From assembly GCF_022201045.2 (NCBI RefSeq), contig NC_068561.1, positions 18,540,501 through 18,604,500 on the forward strand: DNA of 64,000 bases. The letters are read 5' to 3'. The position numbers and the translations under genes were made by a program. Within the stretch, counting starts at the first letter, position 1, and every line of letters begins with the position of its first letter. The stretch comes from Citrus sinensis (taxonomy: Eukaryota; Streptophyta; Magnoliopsida; Sapindales; Rutaceae). The notes beneath the pieces are model-generated. The model was given only the letters and a program-made list of their open reading frames with translations. It was not told where the DNA came from and ran no database searches. Of the stretch, positions 57,000-64,000 are shown in pieces.

Positions 57000-59453
57000 A
57001 TGGGTAGTTGTTTGAGCAAGAAGAAAGATTCTTCTCCTTCGTCGTCTTCAGTTGCAGATGCTACGGTTCCGGTTCCGGCTCCGGTTAAAGCATCTACGGT
57101 GACGGTAGATCCGAGGAAGTGTGATAGCACTCAAACCCAGAAAGAATTACCGAAGCAAGAAACCAAAGAGGAAGTTAGAGAAGAGGAAGGGTTCGTGAAG
57201 AAAGAAATATTCGTCATAAAACACAGAAAGAGCCACGACAAACGCGCAGTTAATGAAGAAATTGTTGTAAATGCAGCGGAAACTGTAAAGGAAAAGGACG
57301 AAATTGGAAGCAGCTTCAGCAACGGCGCCGTACGGACGTCGAGTTGCACGAAAGAGGAAGTGGATGCGATTCTGATACAATGCGGGAGGCTTAGCAGGAG
57401 CAATTCGTCTGGGAAGACGGCGTCGTCAGCTAGAAAGTACTCCGGGTCGAAGAGGAGTTATGACTTTGATCAGAACGAGGGTGGATTTGAGCGCGATGGG
57501 GGTGACGACAGCGGTGATACCGTTAAGAAGAAAGGGAGTGATGAGGAGGAGCAAAACCAGAGGCAGCATAGACAGCGGCACCGGCAATCAAGCAGGCAGT
57601 CGCCGAATGCACGGAGGCGGACGCCGAGTCGAGAAAGAGATCAGCAAAGGTCGGGGAGTAGAGAGAGAGGCAGCAGTAGTGGCAGCGGGAGACGAGTCAG
57701 CAGATCCCCCGGTAGAAGATCGGAGAACAATTCAGCAACTGCAACTGCAAATGCTAGTGCTAATGCTAATAGGCCTGGGAAAATGGTATCGGTGCCTGCC
57801 ACTGTCGCTGTAGAACCTGCAACGGCGTCGAATTCTAGTGGCGTCAAGAGGATTTCTGTGAAGAGAAACGTTGGTGAGGCGGCTGGAGCTGTGGGTTCGA
57901 GGATGGCTGCATCGCCTCGTTCCAAGTCTCCGGCGAGGGTAAATGGTAATAATGTGAAGGAGCAGCAGCATCCTTCGCTTAGCCGCAGCTCTTCGAGGAA
58001 GGGTGAGCAGCATTCTCCTTACAGAAGAAACCCTTCGAGTGAAATCGACCACCCCAACTCTACAAGGAAAGCCGAGCATTCTCCTTATAGAAGAAACCCT
58101 TTGAGTGAAATTGATCCCAACTCCCTCCAGTACCCGCAATCAGCTTGCAACAACAAGGCTTCGAATGTTATTACCAACAGAGTTCGTAACAAAAGCAGAG
58201 ATTTTGAGGGAGAAGGTGTTTTTGTAAGGGATTCCTCAGCTAACGTTCTGTATCAGGTACTATTATAAACTTTTCTCTCCTTAGAAGTATTAGATATACG
58301 CAAGCATAATTTCTTCTCTTACAGGCCAGTAACACTATCTGTACCGGCTACCAAGTTAAAGTTTCCTTATTATGAATTTGTTAGCTAACAACTTATTACT
58401 GCTGAAATGTGTACATAGTTTTAAATATGGGATTCACCATTTTTCGTTGATATTAACTTACCTCATGGATATTTATGACTTATGTAGGCTCCAATTCACA
58501 AGCCAAATGCCGAAAATATTGCTCAGGGAACTAATAATCACAAATCCAGTTGCAGAGGTACCACCCTGAACAACAAGGTTACAGGTGCAAATATCACAGA
58601 AAAGGAGCAACGACAGATTCTGGAAGAAGATAAAGCTCAGCTGCCGATGACAGCCAATGCAGCAGTGGTAACTGAAAGCCAAAAACCTCAAACTTTAACA
58701 AGAACCAGGTCGTCTAGGCGATCCAGAGACCTCGATCTCGACCTGAATCCCGAAACTTTGCTGAATCCTACACCATCATACACTGCGTTACTGCTTGAAG
58801 ACATCCAGAACTTTCATCAGAAAAGCACTCCTTCGGTTTCACTCCCAGCTTGTGTCACAAAAGCCTGCTCCATCCTCGAAGCAGTTGCTGACCTCAACTC
58901 CACCACAAGCTCCAATCTGTCATGTGCATTTTCTGAGGACAGGAAACCCCCATCAGCTGATCAGTCTAACAACAAAAATGCATACAACTTTTCTGCTGGG
59001 GTTAATCTTGTTGGGAAGAAAATGACAGAGGCTAAAGACCCTTTTGTCGAATCTGAGGTTCTTGCAGATGATGACCTGATGGAGCCAAGCTTTCATAGGT
59101 ATGTGACTGTGAGGAGAGGCGGCAGTGAATTAGGAGGAGTAGATATGGATGGGCAAGAATCATCAGGCAGTAACAGCTTTGTGGGCTGCACTACTCAACA
59201 GAACTGGACATCTTCATCTTCGTGGGAACCCAATTCAGCCGATTCAACAGATCGTTGGACATCAAGATCAAACATGAAAGAGGAGGATCAGAGTCCACTA
59301 GGTTTCCAGAGACAAGCCATGTCTGAAGCTGCAGGCTGTGAAGCAACTAAGAACAGGAAGGGATTTAGTGGGAAAAGAAGAGACACTGATTACCAGCAGA
59401 ATGGAAATTGGCGTGGCAGAGTTGCTGTTGCTACAGCTGCAGCTTCATCGTAG
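57000..59453 (+). CDS. At1g65710-like basic Ser/Arg-rich protein, putatively N-myristoylated
   Basis: Two exons, 57000-58256 and 58488-59453, give 740 residues. The start MGSCLSKKK has Gly2 and Cys4, the usual signal for myristoylation plus palmitoylation, so plasma-membrane attachment is expected. A short conserved motif TKEEVDAILIQCGRLSRSNS lies at ~residues 116-135. The middle is an Arg/Ser-rich low-complexity region (RRRTPSRERDQQRSGSRERG). Two near-identical repeats, HSPYRRNPSSEID and HSPYRRNPLSEID, lie at about 337-370. The exon 2 part includes DLDLDLNPETLLNPTPSYTA and LLEDIQNFHQK. The match to the uncharacterised At1g65710 type is by recollection. Function unknown; the SR-like stretch does not make it a splicing factor. 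Confidence 0.85.
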
Positions 59454-60211
59454 CGTGTTGATTTTCACTTCCGTAGTTTTTTTAGTTGTAGACATTGATG
59501 TTTTCATGGTTGCAAACTTGCAACCAGTTTTTTTTTTTCTATTTTTTTTTTCAAGAAATTAACCACTTCCTTATCTTACTTGAACGATCTTCGTTCAATC
59601 AAAAAAATATTTGTTCTTCCATTTGAATTTGTTTGCTTCCTATCTTGTACTGTTCACAATCTTTATGGATGCAGACATGTAATCACATGGATGCCTTTGT
59701 GTTTATGTTTTAACTGCTTGTAACGAGTTGCTGCTGTTGATTCAAATTTACTGAAGATTTCTTCTAGCAGTTCACTGTGGTGTATATTGTAATTGTGGGA
59801 TGCACTGTACAAGCTCCAGCATTTTAAAATTACAACCTATGCCCGTACAAGGTAGTAATGAAATCCATATTTGCCAAATCAAGAGCAGGGAATAAACAAA
59901 TGGTATCCGGCCATTTCTATATTCTTCATAGACCTGCTATGTATATCCTGCCATTGCTAAATCAGAGGACATACCAAAAGTTATTTTCGACGTCTACAAT
60001 GATACAAGCCTTGAGAGAATAGCTTTATCAGTTCGAACCTTCAATTAGCTGTGAGAATGATCCCAAGTCCCAGCTGATCCAACTCATACTTCTTGAGATA
60101 CAACAATGAAGTCATACCCAGGCTGCAATGCTTTTTGGCTTCTATTACTCCTTTAACTAGTAACTATCGTTACATATATATGCCTGCTGTTAGTATGAGT
60201 AGCTTTCCAGT
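59454..60211. other. Intergenic / 3' region
   Basis: No gene is seen. The first ~400 bases are likely 3'UTR of the At1g65710-like gene. The rest may include the decayed 3' flank of the transporter remnant that follows on the minus strand. Confidence 0.5.
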
Positions 60212-60618
60212 TCAGAGACGTTGACCGCATGAATCATATGCTTCACTTAACACTGCCCCGAAAGTTAACCAAGTAATATTGACCACAGTAACAGCAGCCC
60301 CAACCAGTTGCACAGATGAGAATGTCCACAGAGATAAAGAAACCTGTGGTGTACCCCCCAAAAAAAAAAAAATCAATTAAAAACACTCTAGAACCCAAAC
60401 CTGTGGTAGAACTATTAAAACAGCAACCTATTCATCAGTAACTAATCACAGAAGTTCTCCAACTATTTTCTGGTTTTAGAACTCTTTTTTGAATAATACT
60501 CTAGACAGTAATACTGGATTTTTATTTACTCCAGATGTTCTGGTTGGATGACCTTACCCAAAAATTGAAGCAAACATCGGTGTTAGAAAGGTGAGAGAAC
60601 TTATTTTTGTCAAGCTAC
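60212..60618 (-). pseudogene. Tail of a WAT1/EamA-type transporter, decayed
   Basis: Two exon-like pieces on the minus strand. The first, 60618-60558, reads (G)SLTKISSLTFLTPMFASIFG between a CAG acceptor and a GTAAGG donor. The second, about 60344-60212, contains FSSVQLVGAAVTVV. Together they match the last transmembrane helices of plant EamA/WAT1-like proteins of the At3g02690 type (…MFASIFGFLYLGETFS…QLVGAAVTVVAIYLVNFRG). The second piece has lost frame near CTCTGTGGACATTC (FLYLGETF expected) and again after GTGGTC, where the LVNFRG bases are present but in another frame. Upstream exons were not found. This is a host gene remnant. Confidence 0.7.
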
Positions 60619-61860
60619 CTGAAACATATAAGTAATTCAAATCAAAATTTTGAATCAATTTAGTAGGTTATTAATTCACGAGAAGAGGAAGAAAGATATC
60701 GTGATCAGCATTGAGTTTTGAGTTGTGGTCAGTGAAGATCACAGGTGGGGTAAGGCTGATGGATGCGGGAGCACCGTTACAATTGTGATAATTTTACTTA
60801 CTGTACCACTCTCGCCATTAACTTGATACAACTCCTTTATTTATTTATAAATATCTATTCTGTCCACAATTATGGGTAAAATTTTATATTTTTATCCTGT
60901 TAAACAAATTATTTTTACTCTCTTTTCCTCTCCTTTACCTCCCCTTTTGGAAAAAAGTTACCTAGGACTTCCGATTGTACTCTATCAAGTAATATCGATA
61001 GTACTCCATCACATAAAAAGGTAGTTGATATTAAATTTAGTAGATCTTATAATAAAATTAACTATAAATTATATTTTTTAATTTACTATTCTGTTACATG
61101 ATAGAGTATTATTAGACAACGTTATCATCTCAGTATATTGTCTCATAAGTACTTCTCCCTCCTTTCTTCCCTATTTGTCTCACCATTTTTGCATCTTCAA
61201 CCAACCAAAATTCCAAACATCAAATTTAATCCCAAACAAAAGTTTAATTATGTGCTTTTCCGTATGAACCACCATTACAATAATGAAACCAATAATTTCA
61301 ACAAAATACATTTAAACATATCAATTTAATAAAAAGTTTGGTGTTTAAACCATACACATATTGAATGAGATGATATGTTTAATTGTATTAGATGAATTTT
61401 ATTAATTGAACGACTTCGAAATATATTAGAGTTTATTGATCAAGCATGTTCAAGAAGATGGAAATGCTTTGAATATAAAGAGTTTGATTGTAAATGTGAA
61501 TTATGTCGAATGGTGAGGATTTTTAGGTGTTATTAAAGGTTTGAGATGCAATTATAATACTATTGATATTAATCTCTGAAAATTTAAGTGAGTGATTTTC
61601 AAAAAACTTCATTCTACTTGACACGAGTTTAATCCTAAAAATAGATAAAATTTAAAAAAAAATGATACCGACCTACTCCTCTACTTTTTTAAAATAATAT
61701 TATTAATATTCTCTAATGAATCAATCATTATTTCTATTGGGACATAACCAAAATTACTAGTTTAAATTATTCCCATTTTCAGGAAGAAATTGAGTTCCTG
61801 GTACTTGAATTGACAATTACGTCTAAATTTAGCAGTGCATTGGAAGATTTGCTTGAGATC
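60619..61860. other. Intergenic
   Basis: Nothing coding was recognised. The sequence is AT-rich, with only short chance frames on either strand. Confidence 0.5.
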
Positions 61861-61862
61861 AA

Positions 61863-62962
61863 ATGGGTGGGCATTCAATTCAGGTTGACCCGAACTTCAA
61901 CCCAAATCAAACCGAGCTTAAATTTTTATTCGATTTTATGTTCGATTCGGATTATCAACTTATAAAACCGATCTGTTTTACAATTTCCAAAACCGTGCGG
62001 TTTATTTTTTGGGGGCCCGGGGGGATGTTAAAGCTTACAAAATATATATATATTAAAAAAAAACCCAAAACTAAAAGCCCAAACCCGATCGAAACGAAAG
62101 CCTAACAAAATCAAAACAAACCCTGAAGCAGAAAGCCTGGAACTATCTTGCGGTTTCTCCTCTCTGCCCACTGAAGACAGAAGGTGCCGGTGCCGGCTGC
62201 CGCTAAAAATACCCACGCCACGACACAGCTGCGCCACGTTCTAGCCGCTGATAGCCTCACGCGTCACCACGACAGGCACGAGCCGCCGACAGCCTCTGAG
62301 CCTCAGCCCAAAACAGTCGCAGTTCTGCCGACGGCCTCACCACACGTCAGCCTCATCTCTCCTCTCTCAAATCAGCGTCAGTCCACAACAACCGTACCAC
62401 AGCAGCCTCAATCGACTACAGAAACCCACGACCGCAGCTCACGGCAGCAGGCCAGCAGCCCACGAGTCCACGACAACAACCTCAGCGAACCAGCCTCAGC
62501 AAAAAAAGGTAAATTAATGGAATTTGTTGCTGCTGATTTGTTCGTTTGTGATTGAATTTGAAGCTTCTGGTTTGTTCATTTTGATGAATGTGAACAACTT
62601 AAATATTAACTATAGATTAATTTTGTTGAATGGTTAGCCGTCTTTAGAATGGATTGTGTACAAAATTTTTTACTCGCTGTTGAATGGTGATAGTATATTA
62701 GGATAGATTAATTTTGCTGTTTTACCTTGTTCATTGTTTACAATAGTTGCTGTAACTCGAATTAGTAATTCAGTCCGAATTTGCAACCTGAACCATATTG
62801 CAACCTGAATTAACAACCTGAACCAAATTGGATTTGAAATCGGTCCAAACTGAACCAAAGTAAATTTTCAGCTCGTTTGGGTTAAATTCTTAAACCGAAC
62901 AGGTTTCAAACCAAACTGAAATCGAAAAAACTGAACCGAAAACCAAATTGCCCACCAATTTT
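61863..62962. mobile_element. Probable non-autonomous DNA transposon (hAT-like)
   Basis: The left end, GGGTGGGCATTCAATTCAGG, and the right end read on the other strand, GGTGGGCAATTTGGTTTTCG, are inverted copies with further GGTT/AACC-rich subterminal motifs (ccgaac, aaccgaa) repeated inside both ends, as in hAT elements. The centre (62180-62510) is GC-rich and its 123-codon frame is Pro/Thr/Ser/Gln/His low complexity with no transposase motif. No clear 8-bp target duplication was found, so the family call is tentative. Confidence 0.5.
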
Positions 62963-63126
62963 AGTCTTTTCATTAATTTTTATAAAAGTTAAAACACTCG
63001 TAGAAAATGACGTGTTGTTTTGTTTAAAGTGTAAACCCTCATCGGTCATGTAAAGTGCAATAAACCAAAGCATAAACCCTGCTATCAAAAATTGTGCAGC
63101 GCAGAGGGTATCCAGGAAAAGAAAAG

Positions 63127-63396
63127 ATGGTGGTGAGGATTCGATTGGCGAGATTCGGATGTAAGAACAAACCTTTCTATCGGGTGATGGCTGCTGATAG
63201 CCGATCACCCAGAGATGGTAAGCATCTTGAAGTCTTGGGCTATTACAATCCCTTGCCAGGTATCTCATTTCCCCTTTCAATTTACTTTTTAGATCAATGA
63301 ATTTTTTTTCTTGCAATATTCTGATTCTATTCTAATGTTTATCCTTTTAGGTCAAGACAGCGGCAAAAGAATGGGTCTGAATTTTGATAGAGTGAA
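63127..63396 (+). CDS. RPS16: Ribosomal protein bS16, organellar type, 5' part
   Basis: Exons 63127-63259 and 63351-63396 are in the window, and the gene continues past the right edge. The product starts [20 protein letters not shown] and continues [40 protein letters not shown], the bS16 family signature, with no transit peptide ahead of it. Nuclear bS16 genes in plants serve mitochondria and/or plastids, and the N-terminus of such proteins can work as its own targeting signal. The next exon, expected to begin near YWLSVGAQPSD, is not seen before 64000. Confidence 0.9.
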
Positions 63397-64000
63397 GTAA
63401 GCCAATTCCTTTTTCTCTTTTAAATATATTGACTTTGGTATTCCACTCTATCGTGAAAGTATTTTTGTTGCATTTGAATACTCAGATTTGATGGTCAGTT
63501 ATTAACTGGACTGCGGAATGAATATGTTCTGCAGCTGATTGCAATTTTTATTTTTTTCTGTTCTATATTTCCTTTGCTTCCATGTTCTCAACTGAAAGTA
63601 TGAACTGTTTGAGAGGCACATTATGGTTATGTGATGTTAGAGGCAAGGGCTATATAGAATAATTTTCCAAACTAAAAGATAAGAAAATACACACTACAAT
63701 GCAATGTATTTTATATTATAGTTTATTGAAATTTGTGTTTTTTTGTCTTTTAGCTTAATATAGTTAAAGTCATGGATTCTTGACTAGGACCTATATATTT
63801 AAAACAAAAGAAAAAGGGAAAAAGAAAAAAAAAACTTGAAGTGAAACTGTAGCTTAAAAATTTGTGGTGTGCTAAAAGCAAATGTATGGCTCATTTTGTC
63901 ATCCACAGTTGATACAGTGGTTGGTTGATCTTCCTTGTGCAAAACCTTTAATTTTGATCCTTAAACAAATGAGAATCAGTGGCTTACCCTAGCCCGATTG
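63397..64000. other. Intron of the bS16 gene, running off the window
   Basis: No exon was recognised. A segment at about 63675-63745 (caatgcaatgtattttatat and around) resembles 24030-24105 and is likely another copy of the same dispersed repeat. Confidence 0.5.

Noticed and set aside
62184-62555. 123-codon Pro/Thr/Ser-rich frame as a protein gene
   Set aside because: Low complexity, no domain, and it sits within inverted ends; better explained as the core of a DNA element.
1-64000. CRISPR arrays, bacterial operons, tRNA or rRNA genes
   Set aside because: No regularly spaced repeats, cloverleaf candidates or rRNA-like blocks were recognised by eye; everything fits plant nuclear DNA.

Overview
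The window reads as nuclear DNA of a flowering plant, most likely a eudicot. Genes have short GT-AG introns in AT-rich spacers. The proteins include a chloroplast import GTPase (TOC34 type), a phytochrome kinase substrate, a CaaX-tailed heavy-metal protein and an organellar-type bS16. Plant transposon families fill much of the rest. The overall look resembles Citrus/Sapindales, but that is an impression and was not tested. No CRISPR array, operon, tRNA or rRNA gene was seen.

Layout. 0.5-3.2 kb: a PLAC8/cell-number-regulator gene (+). 4.8-8.8 kb: a 12-exon PQ-loop membrane protein gene (+). 10.2-11.3 kb: a plastid-type DUF309 gene (-). 11.9-13.9 kb: a complete TOC34-like gene (-). 16.6-17.0 kb: a SINE-like insertion with a 14-bp target duplication. 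17.8-18.5 kb: a HIPP gene with a probable GC-AG intron (+). 21.2-22.9 kb: a single-exon PKS gene (+). 25.5-31.05 kb: a whole-looking, very young Ty3/Gypsy chromovirus with apparently identical 484-bp LTRs and a 5-bp target duplication. 32.7-33.3 kb: an unknown single-pass membrane protein (-).

35.2-51.2 kb is the most dynamic part. Two complete LRAT/NC-domain (LEAD-SENSITIVE1-like) genes stand in tandem. A roughly 5.4-kb block, running from inside intron 1 of the second gene to beyond a neighbouring F-box/FBD gene, has been duplicated in tandem. The duplicate carries a third LRAT copy with no exon 1 and an F-box copy whose coding body is gone. Because the two blocks can be compared, later insertions show up against empty sites: a truncated LINE in block A, and in block B a PIF/Harbinger-like element that itself holds a fold-back MITE.

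51.2-54.6 kb is a graveyard: a broken Ty1/Copia remnant, a decayed membrane-protein reading frame with a 307-bp internal repeat, and a small MITE. 55.2-56.4 kb: a 73-residue membrane protein gene on the minus strand whose second exon is only 69 bp. 57.0-59.5 kb: a putatively myristoylated At1g65710-like protein (+). 60.2-60.6 kb: a decayed two-exon tail of a WAT1/EamA transporter. 61.9-63.0 kb: a probable non-autonomous DNA transposon. 63.1 kb to the right edge: the start of a bS16 ribosomal protein gene.

The host genes are independent plant loci with no shared pathway evident. The one functional grouping is the LRAT paralog cluster, where copy 1 has an altered C-terminus, copy 2 looks complete and copy 3 has lost its first exon.
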